From Flavobacterium sp. (lineage in GTDB: Bacteria; Bacteroidota; Bacteroidia; Flavobacteriales; Flavobacteriaceae), in contig NZ_CP136574.1 in assembly GCF_035195345.1 (NCBI RefSeq), positions 930,001-994,000 on the forward strand: a stretch of DNA of 64,000 nt, read 5' to 3'. Positions 8,247-15,957 of this stretch are shown here, piece by piece. Made by a program: the position numbers and the translations under genes. The number at the start of each line of letters is the position of its first letter. Position 1 is the first letter of the stretch. The notes under the pieces were generated by a model. That model ran no database searches. It saw only the letters and a program-made list of their open reading frames with translations, and had not been told where the DNA came from.

Positions 8247-9140
8247 TTATTTGTTATATCCTGAAGTTGGGATTTCGATTTCATATTTTTTACCTGTTGT
8301 AACTGTTAACTTTTTGTCTCTCAACCAAGGATTGTGAATTTTTAAAATTTTATAATTTACTCCTTGTGTTTTAGCAAATTTTGCCAAATCAGTAATAGAA
8401 GAATCAATTACAATCTTTTTTGTTGGAACAGAATAATAAAGCGCTTCATTAGGAATGCTAAATCCATACTTTTGCGATTTTGACATAATTTCTTTTAAAG
8501 CTAAAATTCGGAAAACATAACGTGAAGTTTCTTCTGTAAGCAACAAATCATAATAATCTGACACTTCTTGCTCTTCCATTTTTCTAGAAATACCGTTCAT
8601 TCCACCATTGTAAGAAGCTGCCGCTAATGTCCATGAACCAAATTTTTCTTTAGCACTTACTAAATATTTACAAGCCGCTTCCGTTGATTTTTCTAGATGA
8701 TAGCGTTCATCTACCTCATCACTTATCTCCATTCCTTTTTCTTTAGCTGTAGCAGGCATAAATTGCCAAACTCCTCTTGCTCCTGCTGGCGAAACAGCAT
8801 TTACTAAACTACTTTCAATTACGGCCAAATATTTAAAATCATCTGGAACTCCGTATTTTGCCAAAATGGGTTCAATAATTGGAAACACTTTATTGGCGCG
8901 TTTGATTACCAAAGTGGTATTGGTATGATAATTCATATTGGTAATCATCTCTTTATCCAATCGCTCCTGAACATCCGCCATAAAAGTTGGCACTTCTTCT
9001 CCCGCAAAATCCATCTTTAAGTTATAGCCCACGGGAGCATATTTTGTATTATCCGATACTACTCCATAAATAAAAAAACTTCCTAAAGTTGCAATTAATA
9101 CTATAATTACTCCTTTTCTTGTCAATACCTTTTTCATCAT
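8247..9140 (-). CDS. Membrane-anchored lytic transglycosylase
   Basis: It cleaves peptidoglycan glycan strands with formation of 1,6-anhydro-muramic acid. The 297-residue protein has one N-terminal membrane helix (about 10-27) and then an SLT domain, with the motif ESSLVNAVSPAGARGVWQFM; the first Glu is the catalytic acid. Further SLT features are AAASYNGG and a conserved Tyr-rich stretch. The last 70 residues look like a degenerate LysM-type binding region. A second in-frame Met directly after the first makes the exact start ambiguous by one codon. It lies 4 bp after the hydrolase gene and 10 bp before the TSUP gene, probably one operon. Confidence 0.9.
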   Translation of the reverse strand: MMKKVLTRKGVIIVLIATLGSFFIYGVVSDNTKYAPVGYNLKMDFAGEEVPTFMADVQERLDKEMITNMNYHTNTTLVIKRANKVFPIIEPILAKYGVPDDFKYLAVIESSLVNAVSPAGARGVWQFMPATAKEKGMEISDEVDERYHLEKSTEAACKYLVSAKEKFGSWTLAAASYNGGMNGISRKMEEQEVSDYYDLLLTEETSRYVFRILALKEIMSKSQKYGFSIPNEALYYSVPTKKIVIDSSITDLAKFAKTQGVNYKILKIHNPWLRDKKLTVTTGKKYEIEIPTSGYNK

Positions 9141-9144
9141 TTTA

Positions 9145-9810
9145 TTATTTTAGTATTAATTGTGGCAAATTTTCATTGAACCACTTAAACTTATTGATAA
9201 TCATAATATGTGTTCCTCCTTTTATAACGATGCAGTTCTCTATATTTTTGATTGGAAAAACCTCATCTGCATCTCCGTGAATGTGGATTACTGATTCATT
9301 TCCTTTTTTTTGGTTCCAACACAAAATAGTCTCAATAGCCCAATCTAAATATTGTTTGTCCCTAACCGATAAATATTTTTCGTACAACTTTATTCGTTTG
9401 GCTACAATATTATCTCCAAATGCATATTTAACTAATTTTTCTATATCCGCCAAAAGTTGGGTTGGAATTAACTTATAAGCTTTAGTCGTTTTTGCTACTT
9501 TAAAACGCGATGGAAATTCGGAATTCGATTTTACACTTGAAATAATAATTACTTTCTGCGTTTTAATATGCTTTGCGATTTCTTGTACCAAAACACCTCC
9601 AAAAGAAACCCCTACCAAAACCGGATTTTCATCTTGAATTTTTTCCGTCATTCGAAGGGCATAACTTTCGATACTCTCTTTATCATTAGGCAAAAACCAT
9701 TCCAAAAAGTGCATTTCAAATTGATCTTCTGGTAATTTTATATTTTCGAAAATTGTTGGGCTAGCTGCCAAACCAGGCATAAAATAAACTGGAATCTTAC
9801 TCATTACCAT
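9145..9810 (-). CDS. Alpha/beta hydrolase
   Basis: A cytoplasmic hydrolase of 221 residues with the full catalytic set: nucleophile Ser in GVSFGG (about residue 70), acid Asp in HGDADEVF and a final His in GGTHIMI. The N-terminus IPVYFMPGLAASP carries the oxyanion-hole region. The substrate is unknown. The start could be the ATG at 9810 or, two codons on, the one at 9804. It is the first gene of a minus-strand group with the transglycosylase and the TSUP protein, and is divergent from the GNAT-like gene at 9856. Confidence 0.85.
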   Translation of the reverse strand: MVMSKIPVYFMPGLAASPTIFENIKLPEDQFEMHFLEWFLPNDKESIESYALRMTEKIQDENPVLVGVSFGGVLVQEIAKHIKTQKVIIISSVKSNSEFPSRFKVAKTTKAYKLIPTQLLADIEKLVKYAFGDNIVAKRIKLYEKYLSVRDKQYLDWAIETILCWNQKKGNESVIHIHGDADEVFPIKNIENCIVIKGGTHIMIINKFKWFNENLPQLILK

Positions 9811-9828
9811 TATTTTAAAAAAGTTTCG

Positions 9829-9836
9829 TAAATTTG
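9829..9836 (+). promoter_or_regulatory. -7 element before the 9856 gene
   Basis: TAAATTTG lies 19 bp before the start codon at 9856. No convincing TTG at the expected -33 spacing. Confidence 0.5.
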
Positions 9837-9855
9837 CATTCTAATTGAAGTTATC

Positions 9856-10137
9856 ATGGAAATCAAAGATAATGAACTTTTAAGACAATTTGAAATTATT
9901 ACTGAAACTGGTTTAGTAGCAATTGAGTATTCTGTACAAGAACGCAAGCTATTTTTAACCAAATTTTGTAACAATAACAATGAAGATGAAGAGTTACATC
10001 ATGAATTTATTAAAACCGTACTAGAACTTGCTGAAGAACGAAAATTAAAAGTAGTGCCCACGCACGCAAAATTCATAAGTTTCTTCCGAAAAAACAGAAA
10101 ATATCGAGAGCTTTTGCCTCCAGGATTGATGATTTAA
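9856..10137 (+). CDS. Small GNAT-like (COG2388/NATD1-type) acetyltransferase
   Basis: This 93-residue protein has the layout of the minimal YidJ/NATD1-type N-acetyltransferases: an N-terminal strand pair (LVAIEYSVQERKLFLTKF), a middle segment with ELHHEFIKTVLELAEERKL (the position of the acetyl-CoA loop and helix) and the C-terminal VVPTHAKFISFFRKN, which matches the family's V-x-P-x-C...F-x-x-x-P segment. The canonical G-x-G of the CoA loop is not visible, so activity is uncertain. Single gene with a -7 element before it and a terminator after it. Confidence 0.75.
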   Translation: MEIKDNELLRQFEIITETGLVAIEYSVQERKLFLTKFCNNNNEDEELHHEFIKTVLELAEERKLKVVPTHAKFISFFRKNRKYRELLPPGLMI

Positions 10138-10141
10138 TTCT

Positions 10142-10180
10142 AAAAAAAATCCCAAGTTTAATAGACTTGGGATTTTTTTT
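10142..10180. terminator. Bidirectional terminator between 9856 gene and mtaB
   Basis: AATCCCAAGT (10148-10157) pairs with ACTTGGGATT (10065+100 to 10174, i.e. 10165-10174), with A- and T-runs on either side. It touches the mtaB stop codon and serves both convergent genes. Confidence 0.9.
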
Positions 10181-11507
10181 ATGCTTCAACGTTTATGAAT
10201 TCCATTCTTACACTTCCGTCTTCATCAATTTTTGTTAATTGAATATCATGAAGTGTATTGACTAATTCTGGATTCCAAGGTGTTTTTACTTTTACGTAAT
10301 TTTCGGTAAAACCGTGAATATAGCCTTCTTTATTTTCGCTTTCAAATAAAACCGTTCTGTTGGTTCCAATTTGACTTTCATAAAACGCTCTTCTTTTCTT
10401 AACTGAAAGTCCACGTAGCATTTTACTTCTTTTTGAGCGCACATTAGCTGGTACTACTCCTTCCATTTCAACCGCTTCTGTATTATCTCTTTCTGAATAG
10501 GTAAAGACATGTAAATAGGAAATATCCAAATCATTTAAGAAATGATAGGTTTCTAAGAAATGCTCATCCGTTTCACCAGGAAAACCAACAATTACATCCA
10601 CTCCAATACAAGCATGCGACATTACTTCACGAATTTTAGCTACACGTTCAGTATACAATTCACGCATGTAGCGACGCTTCATTTTCTTTAAAATATCATT
10701 AGAACCCGATTGTAATGGAATATGAAAATGCGGCACAAATGTTCGGCTTTGCGATACGAATTCAATAGTTTCATTTTTAAGTAAATTAGGTTCGATCGAA
10801 GAAATACGTAAACGCTCGATACCTTCCACTTCATCCAAAGCTTTTACTAAATCTAAGAAAGTGTGTTCGTGTTTTTTATTTCCGAATTCACCTTTTCCGT
10901 AATCGCCAATATTTACACCTGTAAGAACAATCTCTTTAATGCCTTGATTTGAAATTTCGGAAGCATTTTTTAATACATTTTCCAAGGCGTCACTTCGAGA
11001 AATTCCGCGAGCCAATGGTATCGTACAATACGTACATTTATAATCGCAACCGTCTTGCACTTTTAAGAAAGCACGTGTTCTGTCACCAATTGAATAACTT
11101 CCTACATAAAAATCAGCTTCTTCGATTTCGCATGAATGTACTTCACCCATATCGTTTTTAGACAAATCATTAATGTAATCGGTGATTTTGAATTTTTCTG
11201 TAGCTCCTAAAACCAAATCTACTCCATCCACTGCGGCAAGTTCTTCTGGTTTTAATTGGGCATAACAACCAACTGCTGCAACAAACGCTTTATCATTCAA
11301 TTTCATTGCTTTTTTAACAATCTGTTTGAATTGTTTATCTGCATTATCCGTAACCGAACAAGTGTTGATTACATAAATATCGGCAATTTCTTCAAAATCT
11401 ACACGTTCAAAACCCTCGTTTTGAAAATCGCGTGCAATAGTTGATGTTTCTGAGAAGTTCAATTTGCATCCTAAAGTATAGAACGCTACTTTTTTCTTGT
11501 TTTCCAT
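10179..11507 (-). CDS. mtaB: tRNA t6A37 methylthiotransferase
   Basis: MtaB adds a methylthio group to t6A at position 37 of ANN-decoding tRNAs, using two iron-sulfur clusters. The 442-residue protein has the N-terminal MTTase domain with cluster cysteines at 14 (TLGCKLN), 50 (INTCSVT) and 81 (GCYAQ). The radical-SAM cluster CDYKCTYC follows with Cys154, 158 and 161. A C-terminal TRAM-like region ends the protein. The TLGCKLN and NTCSVT variants indicate MtaB rather than MiaB or RimO. Monocistronic, with a terminator at the stop and a -7 element (TAAATTTG, 11560-11553) upstream. Confidence 0.95.
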   Translation of the reverse strand: MENKKKVAFYTLGCKLNFSETSTIARDFQNEGFERVDFEEIADIYVINTCSVTDNADKQFKQIVKKAMKLNDKAFVAAVGCYAQLKPEELAAVDGVDLVLGATEKFKITDYINDLSKNDMGEVHSCEIEEADFYVGSYSIGDRTRAFLKVQDGCDYKCTYCTIPLARGISRSDALENVLKNASEISNQGIKEIVLTGVNIGDYGKGEFGNKKHEHTFLDLVKALDEVEGIERLRISSIEPNLLKNETIEFVSQSRTFVPHFHIPLQSGSNDILKKMKRRYMRELYTERVAKIREVMSHACIGVDVIVGFPGETDEHFLETYHFLNDLDISYLHVFTYSERDNTEAVEMEGVVPANVRSKRSKMLRGLSVKKRRAFYESQIGTNRTVLFESENKEGYIHGFTENYVKVKTPWNPELVNTLHDIQLTKIDEDGSVRMEFINVEA

Positions 11508-11552
11508 AAGTAATACTCAATTAATGAAATCGTTGTCAAAAAATTGAGAGTG

Positions 11553-11560
11553 CAAATTTA
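11553..11560 (-). promoter_or_regulatory. -7 element of mtaB
   Basis: TAAATTTG on the minus strand, 45 bp before the mtaB start. A TTG at the right distance is not obvious. Confidence 0.45.
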
Positions 11561-11613
11561 CAGACAAATTAACAATAATTTAAATAGAATTGAATATTTT
11601 AAATTATAAGCAT

Positions 11614-11651
11614 AAAACAAAGGCTTAAAAGTACATTAAGCCTTTGTTTTT
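11614..11651. terminator. Hairpin in the 11508-11851 intergenic region
   Basis: AAAACAAAGGCTTAA (11614-11628) pairs with TTAAGCCTTTGTTTT (11636-11650). It has the form of an intrinsic terminator, and it lies just beyond the remnant of an outer-membrane protein gene on the minus strand, whose terminator it may once have been. Confidence 0.75.
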
Positions 11652-11689
11652 GATTCTTATATCCCCCCCTACAGAACTAAAAATCTATC

Positions 11690-11773
11690 TTATGGTGTAA
11701 ATGTATAAACAATTCCGAATGTACCTGCATGACTTTTAATAACTGTAGGGTTTTTGGTAATAAGTGTATAAGA
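11690..11773 (-). pseudogene. 3' remnant of an outer-membrane barrel gene
   Basis: On the minus strand, 27 codons running into a stop at 11690-11692 encode a peptide ending SHAGTFGIVYTFTP. An alternating hydrophobic last strand ending near Phe is typical of outer-membrane beta-barrels. An in-frame stop precedes it at 11774-11776 and no start codon is available. A terminator-like hairpin follows at 11614-11651 in the right orientation. I read this as the surviving tail of a deleted gene; chance coding of this short stretch cannot be excluded. Confidence 0.4.
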
Positions 11774-11851
11774 TTACAACTATAAACGTATAATCTTAAA
11801 AAAATGTAACTTTTACCTAATATTAACGTATAATTAAAAAATAAAAAAGAT

Positions 11852-12124
11852 ATGGCAGGAGAAGGATCAATGATTCAAGCTATAAAAAGCTTAGCTTACA
11901 ATAAATCTTTAAGAGGCAATCACAATCGATCAAGTTGGAAAGATTATAAAATTAAAAATGAAAAACCCATAGAAGATCATATTAAAGCAACACCTGAATT
12001 ATTAGAAGAGATAAGGTCTCGAATACAAATTGAAAATAAAAAAAGAAAGAAACAAGAATTACTTTTCTTGCTTCTCTCTTTTATAATACTATTTGCAACT
12101 TTGTATTTACTTAATAAGCTGTAA
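11852..12124 (+). CDS. Small tail-anchored conserved protein, function unknown
   Basis: A 90-residue protein starting MAGEGSMIQAIKSL, rich in basic residues in the middle (KKRKKQ), with a single hydrophobic helix at the C-terminus (about 70-87). The MAGEGSM...IKSLK start is one I recall as a conserved small-protein family of Flavobacteriia; no function is known to me. The layout suggests a cytoplasmic N-terminus with a C-terminal membrane anchor. It ends 1 bp before the convergent GlmU-like gene, without a terminator between. Confidence 0.7.
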   Translation: MAGEGSMIQAIKSLAYNKSLRGNHNRSSWKDYKIKNEKPIEDHIKATPELLEEIRSRIQIENKKRKKQELLFLLLSFIILFATLYLLNKL

Positions 12125-12125
12125 T

Positions 12126-13301
12126 TTACTCTTTTCTATACTTTTTAGTTTCTTCGAAAACGTGCTCTAAAATTTTAGCATCCTCTTCAGTGAATTCCAC
12201 ATGACGGCGGCTCATTACAATTTTAGCAGTTTCGAAAGCTTTTTTGGTAATATAGGTTGTAAATCCTGAAGCACCTCCCCATGAGAAACTCGGCACAAAA
12301 TTTCTAGGAAAACCTGAACCAAAAATATTCGTAGAAACACCTACAACAGTTCCCGTATTAAACATTGTATTGATGCCACATTTACTGTGATCACCCATCA
12401 TTAATCCGCAAAATTGCAAACCTGTTTTGGCAAAACCTTCGGTTTCATAACTCCACAAACGTACTTCTTCATAATTATTTTTTAAATTGGAATTATTAGA
12501 ATCGGCACCTATATTGCACCACTCCCCTAAAACAGAATTTCCTAAAAATCCATCGTGACCTTTATTAGAATATCCGAAAAGAACCGAATTATTTACTTCT
12601 CCACCAATACGACAATGTGGCCCCACAGTAGTTGCTCCGTACACCTTAGTTCCCAATTTAACTTGTGCTTCTTCACACAAAGCAAATGGACCTCTAATAA
12701 CAGAACCTTCCATGATTTCGGCATTTTTTCCGATATAAATTGGACCTGTTGACGCATTTAAAGTAACAAACTCTAATTTAGCACCTTCTTCAATAAAAAT
12801 GTTTTCTGGCGCTATAACATTAATGCTTTTTGGAATAGGCTGAGAAAATCTATCTTCTGTCAAAAGTTCAAAATCTTCTCGAATAGCTGCGTCATTTTTC
12901 GCAAAAATATCCCAAGTATTTTCTATTCTTAGCACTTCTCCCTCGTATTCAATTAGCTCATATTCGTCAAAATCAACTTCATCTTGGGTGTCATTGGTGT
13001 AAAAAGCAATAATTTCTTCTCCAAAAAGAATAGCTTCTTTAGTATTCAAATTTTGAACCATATCTACCAAAATTGGATTGGGCAAAAATGACGCATTTAT
13101 CATTATGTTTTGTTCCATTTCAACCATTGGATATTTTTCCATCAAATATTCTTCTGTTAAAGAAGTGGTTGTGGTTCCAAGATATTTTTCCCATTTTTCA
13201 CGAATGGTTAAAATCCCAACACGAATATCGGCAACTGGACGAGTAAAAGTAAACGGAAGTAACGCATTGCGAACGGTTCCATCAAATAGTATATAGTTCA
13301 T
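12126..13301 (-). CDS. GlmU-like UDP-GlcNAc synthesis enzyme (alternative bacterial type)
   Basis: The 391-residue protein opens with MNYILFDGTVRNALLPFTFTRPVADIR, interrupted here: FDG, then LLPFTFTRP, then DIRVGILTI. This is the N-terminal pattern of the alternative GlmU family (TIGR03991) of Bacteroidota, in which a diverged nucleotidyltransferase domain is joined to a left-handed beta-helix. Hexapeptide repeats begin near residue 165 (IGKNAEIMEGSVIRGP) and run to about 340. The likely role is forming UDP-GlcNAc from glucosamine-1-phosphate for peptidoglycan and surface sugars. It follows rpmE2 (upstream on the same strand) but is separated from it by a terminator. Confidence 0.85.
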   Translation of the reverse strand: MNYILFDGTVRNALLPFTFTRPVADIRVGILTIREKWEKYLGTTTTSLTEEYLMEKYPMVEMEQNIMINASFLPNPILVDMVQNLNTKEAILFGEEIIAFYTNDTQDEVDFDEYELIEYEGEVLRIENTWDIFAKNDAAIREDFELLTEDRFSQPIPKSINVIAPENIFIEEGAKLEFVTLNASTGPIYIGKNAEIMEGSVIRGPFALCEEAQVKLGTKVYGATTVGPHCRIGGEVNNSVLFGYSNKGHDGFLGNSVLGEWCNIGADSNNSNLKNNYEEVRLWSYETEGFAKTGLQFCGLMMGDHSKCGINTMFNTGTVVGVSTNIFGSGFPRNFVPSFSWGGASGFTTYITKKAFETAKIVMSRRHVEFTEEDAKILEHVFEETKKYRKE

Positions 13302-13390
13302 ATTTTATTATTTTGTTGAGGCAAGCCATTGACTTATCTGTACTTTTAATTTTTATTAGATTATAAATTCAAAAATACAATTTATTCCAC

Positions 13391-13418
13391 AAAAAAAGCC
13401 TCACCTAAGTGAAGCTTT
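13391..13418 (-). terminator. Terminator of rpmE2
   Basis: On the minus strand AAGCTTCAC pairs with GTGAGGCTT (one mismatch), followed by seven T. It lies 25 bp after the rpmE2 stop. Confidence 0.8.
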
Positions 13419-13442
13419 TCTATATTTTGAAAAAACAAAAAA

Positions 13443-13694
13443 TTATTTTGCTTTTTTAGCGTATTTGCTGTTGAATTTATCGATACGACCTGCAGTATCA
13501 ATAAGTTTAGATTTACCTGTGTAAAAAGGGTGAGACGTTCTAGAAATCTCCATTTTGAAAACTGGATACTCAACACCTTCATGAGTAATAGTTTCTTTTG
13601 TTTCTACTGTAGATTTAGTAATAAAAACATCTTCATTTGACATGTCTTTAAAAGCAACTAATCTGTAATTTTCTGGATGAATACCTTTTTTCAT
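13443..13694 (-). CDS. rpmE2: 50S ribosomal protein L31, type B
   Basis: An 83-residue ribosomal protein with MKKGIHPENYRLVAFKDMS and later SHPFYTGKSKLIDTAGRIDKF (shown in part: HPFYTG, DTAGRIDKF). It lacks the four cysteines of zinc-binding L31, which makes it the type B, zinc-independent form. Some bacteria express that form under zinc limitation; no Zur-like site could be recognised here and a constitutive role is likely. A strong promoter lies at 13804-13833 and a terminator follows the gene. Confidence 0.95.
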   Translation of the reverse strand: MKKGIHPENYRLVAFKDMSNEDVFITKSTVETKETITHEGVEYPVFKMEISRTSHPFYTGKSKLIDTAGRIDKFNSKYAKKAK

Positions 13695-13803
13695 TTTGTA
13701 AATCTTTTTTATTAAGCGATTATAACTTGTTTCGCGGCTCTACATTAAAAGAGGTGTAAACAATTTATAACCTTTTGGTTTATAAACTTTTTATTTCAGA
13801 GCG

Positions 13804-13833
13804 CAAAATTACATTTAATTTTTAATTTACCAA
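13804..13833 (-). promoter_or_regulatory. rpmE2 promoter
   Basis: TTG (13833-13831), 19-bp spacer, TAATTTTG (13811-13804) on the minus strand: full match to the Bacteroidota consensus. It implies a leader of about 100 nt before rpmE2. Confidence 0.75.
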
Positions 13834-13889
13834 TGTTTCTGTAACTTTTTTTTATTTTTTATCTCTAATAGAGTAACGAGAAGAATTCT

Positions 13890-13897
13890 TATATTTG
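13890..13897 (+). promoter_or_regulatory. -7 element before the DUF4199 gene
   Basis: TATATTTG, 25 bp before the start at 13923; the -33 part is weak. Confidence 0.55.
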
Positions 13898-13922
13898 TAA
13901 ATTAATTAAACCAAAACAAACT

Positions 13923-14450
13923 ATGAACGAAATTATTAAAAAAAACGGAATTAAATTTGGAGTAATCAGTGGATTATTTAGCATTTTTTATTTTTTGGCT
14001 TTGTATATTGTTGATTACAAGCTTTTTATTAATATTTGGTTGGGCATTGCAGTTTTATTAGCTTTCCTTGCTATTGGAATTTTTCAGTTATCTGAATTAA
14101 GAAAAAATTTAGGTGGATTTATGACATTTAAAGAAGGATTTACTGGATATTTTATTTCGGCTTTAATTGGAATATTAATTTCTACTGGATTTTCAATACT
14201 CTTATTTAATTTTATTGATACAGAAACCAGAGATTTAATCCATGAAGAACTTATAACTTTTCAAGTTGAAAATCTGCAAAAATGGAACGTTCCAGCAGGA
14301 GAAATTAAAAAAGTTGTTGAAGGTATGAAAGAAACACCTCAATTTTCTATTACAGGTCTTCTATATGGCGTATTAAAATCATTATTAGGTTCAATAGTTT
14401 TTGGATTAATTTTAGCTGCCATCTTCAAAAAAAATAAACCTGTATTCTAA
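13923..14450 (+). CDS. DUF4199 membrane protein
   Basis: A 175-residue protein with four hydrophobic helices (about 13-33, 38-56, 76-96 and 145-168) and a soluble helical loop between the third and fourth. The pattern GIKFGVISGLF at the start and GGFMTFKEGFTGYF near residue 62 matches DUF4199, a Bacteroidota membrane family of unknown function. It is followed after 4 bp by a glycosyltransferase gene; this pairing recurs in Flavobacteriia as far as I recall. A role in envelope glycan handling is only suggested by position. Confidence 0.85.
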   Translation: MNEIIKKNGIKFGVISGLFSIFYFLALYIVDYKLFINIWLGIAVLLAFLAIGIFQLSELRKNLGGFMTFKEGFTGYFISALIGILISTGFSILLFNFIDTETRDLIHEELITFQVENLQKWNVPAGEIKKVVEGMKETPQFSITGLLYGVLKSLLGSIVFGLILAAIFKKNKPVF

Positions 14451-14454
14451 ATCA

Positions 14455-15408
14455 ATGAATTTATCCATAGTTATCCCCTTATTAAACGAACAAGAATCGT
14501 TACCTGAATTACACCAATGGATTGTGAAAGTGATGCAAAGTCATAACTATTCATACGAAATCCTTTTTATTGATGATGGTAGTACCGATGCTTCTTGGCA
14601 AACTATTTCACAACTTTCAAGTGAAAACCCAAATGTAAAAGGCATTCGTTTTCTTAGAAATTACGGAAAATCACAAGCGTTACATGCTGGTTTTGTCAAA
14701 GCACAAGGCGATGTTATTATCACTATGGATGCTGATTTACAAGATAGTCCAGACGAAATCCCAGAGTTATTTCGCTTAATTACAGAAGATAAATATGACT
14801 TGATTTCGGGTTGGAAGAAAAAACGCTACGATTCGGTTGTGGCAAAAAATATTCCGTCAAAATTATTCAATTGGGCAGCTCGAAAAACATCGGGTGTTCA
14901 TTTAAACGATTTTAATTGTGGATTAAAAGCCTATAAAAATATCGTTATTAAGAATATAGAAGTTTCGGGTGAAATGCACCGTTACATTCCAGTTTTAGCA
15001 AAAAATGCTGGTTTTGGAAAAATCGGTGAAAAAATTGTAATCCATCAAGCTAGAAAATACGGAAATTCTAAATTTGGAATGAGCCGCTTTATCAATGGTT
15101 TCTTAGATTTAATTACCATTTGGTTTTTATCAACTTTCGGAAAAAGACCAATGCACCTTTTCGGATTATTAGGTTCTATCATGTTTATCATTGGATTTTT
15201 ATTCGCTTTCTATTTAGGAATCGATAAATTATTCATCAACACCTCAGGAAGATTAATAACCGAGAGACCTCAGTTTTACTTATCATTAACTGCAATGTTA
15301 ATAGGAACACAATTATTCTTAGCCGGATTTTTAGGTGAAATTATCCTAAGAACCAAAAACAACGAAGAACGCTATAAGATTAGTGAAGAGTTGGGAGTTG
15401 GGAGTTGA
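14455..15408 (+). CDS. Family 2 glycosyltransferase with two membrane helices
   Basis: A GT-A fold transferase related to dolichol- or polyprenyl-phosphate hexosyltransferases (DPM1/GtrB type). It transfers a sugar from a nucleotide donor to a lipid carrier on the inner face of the membrane. The 317-residue protein shows IVIPLLNEQESL at the start, DDGS (40-43), and the metal-binding DAD (92-94) in TMDADLQD. Two membrane helices follow at about 240-262 and 278-300. The last codons lie in a tandem heptamer repeat (15388-15415), so the C-terminus ELGVGS is probably not functional. Co-transcribed with the DUF4199 gene 4 bp upstream. Confidence 0.92.
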   Translation: MNLSIVIPLLNEQESLPELHQWIVKVMQSHNYSYEILFIDDGSTDASWQTISQLSSENPNVKGIRFLRNYGKSQALHAGFVKAQGDVIITMDADLQDSPDEIPELFRLITEDKYDLISGWKKKRYDSVVAKNIPSKLFNWAARKTSGVHLNDFNCGLKAYKNIVIKNIEVSGEMHRYIPVLAKNAGFGKIGEKIVIHQARKYGNSKFGMSRFINGFLDLITIWFLSTFGKRPMHLFGLLGSIMFIIGFLFAFYLGIDKLFINTSGRLITERPQFYLSLTAMLIGTQLFLAGFLGEIILRTKNNEERYKISEELGVGS

Positions 15409-15415
15409 GAGTTGA
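15388..15415. repeat. Four tandem heptamers across the glycosyltransferase stop
   Basis: GAGTTGG, GAGTTGG, GAGTTGA, GAGTTGA run head to tail. They encode the last residues and the stop codon of the glycosyltransferase. Slippage by one unit (7 bp) would change frame and the C-terminal residues. Confidence 0.85.
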
Positions 15416-15455
15416 AAGTGAAATAGAATTATTAACCATTTAAATTATATACGCC

Positions 15456-15953
15456 ATGCAAAAATTAGAGATTATTACACAAAAAATTCATGAAATTAGA
15501 GGTTATAAAATAATGTTAGATTTTGATCTTGCAGAACTTTATGAAACTGAAACAAGAATTTTAAAACAAGCCGTAAGAAGAAATATTGAACGATTTCCTG
15601 ATGATTTTATGTTTGAACTTACAAAAGAAGAATTCGACAATTTGAGGTCACAAATTGTGACCTCAAGTTACGGTGGAACAAGATATATGCCTTTTGCATT
15701 TACTGAACAAGGTGTTGCCATGTTGTCTTCAGTATTAAATTCAAAGAAAGCAATTGAAGTCAATATTGCAATTATGAGAACTTTTGTAGTGCTTAGAAAT
15801 TCAATTTTGTCTTTGGAAGAAATCACAAATAGAGTTTCAGAAATTGAACAACAGTTTCCTGAAATATACAAAGCTTTAAATTATCTGATGGACACCCATC
15901 AGAAAAATATAGAACAAAAAGAAAGAAGCAAAATTGGCTTCAAAAAGAAATAA
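15456..15953 (+). CDS. ORF6N (KilA-N-like) DNA-binding protein
   Basis: The 165-residue protein has the ORF6N domain in its first 90 residues: IRGYKIMLDFDLAELYETET, then LKQAVRRN, RFPDDFMFELT, and RYMPFAFTEQGVAMLSSVL. Such domains come from phage antirepressor-type proteins and bind DNA. The rest is helical and charged. It sits alone between a glycosyltransferase and a phosphohexomutase, with a heptamer repeat upstream and no phage genes nearby. It looks like a domesticated or recently inserted phage gene. Its regulatory target is unknown. Confidence 0.88.
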   Translation: MQKLEIITQKIHEIRGYKIMLDFDLAELYETETRILKQAVRRNIERFPDDFMFELTKEEFDNLRSQIVTSSYGGTRYMPFAFTEQGVAMLSSVLNSKKAIEVNIAIMRTFVVLRNSILSLEEITNRVSEIEQQFPEIYKALNYLMDTHQKNIEQKERSKIGFKKK

Positions 15954-15957
15954 GATT

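Larger units (their letters stand above)
11508..11851. other. 344-bp intergenic region upstream of 11852 gene
   Basis: Holds the mtaB -7 element, the hairpin at 11614-11651, a C7 run at 11664-11670, the barrel remnant at 11690-11773 and a loose inverted repeat (TAAGATTA near 11769 and TAATCTTA near 11791). No intact gene was seen. Confidence 0.6.

Noticed and set aside
15934..15957. TTG start for the phosphohexomutase gene
   Set aside because: It would overlap the ORF6N gene, and the ATG at 15958 gives the normal family N-terminus.
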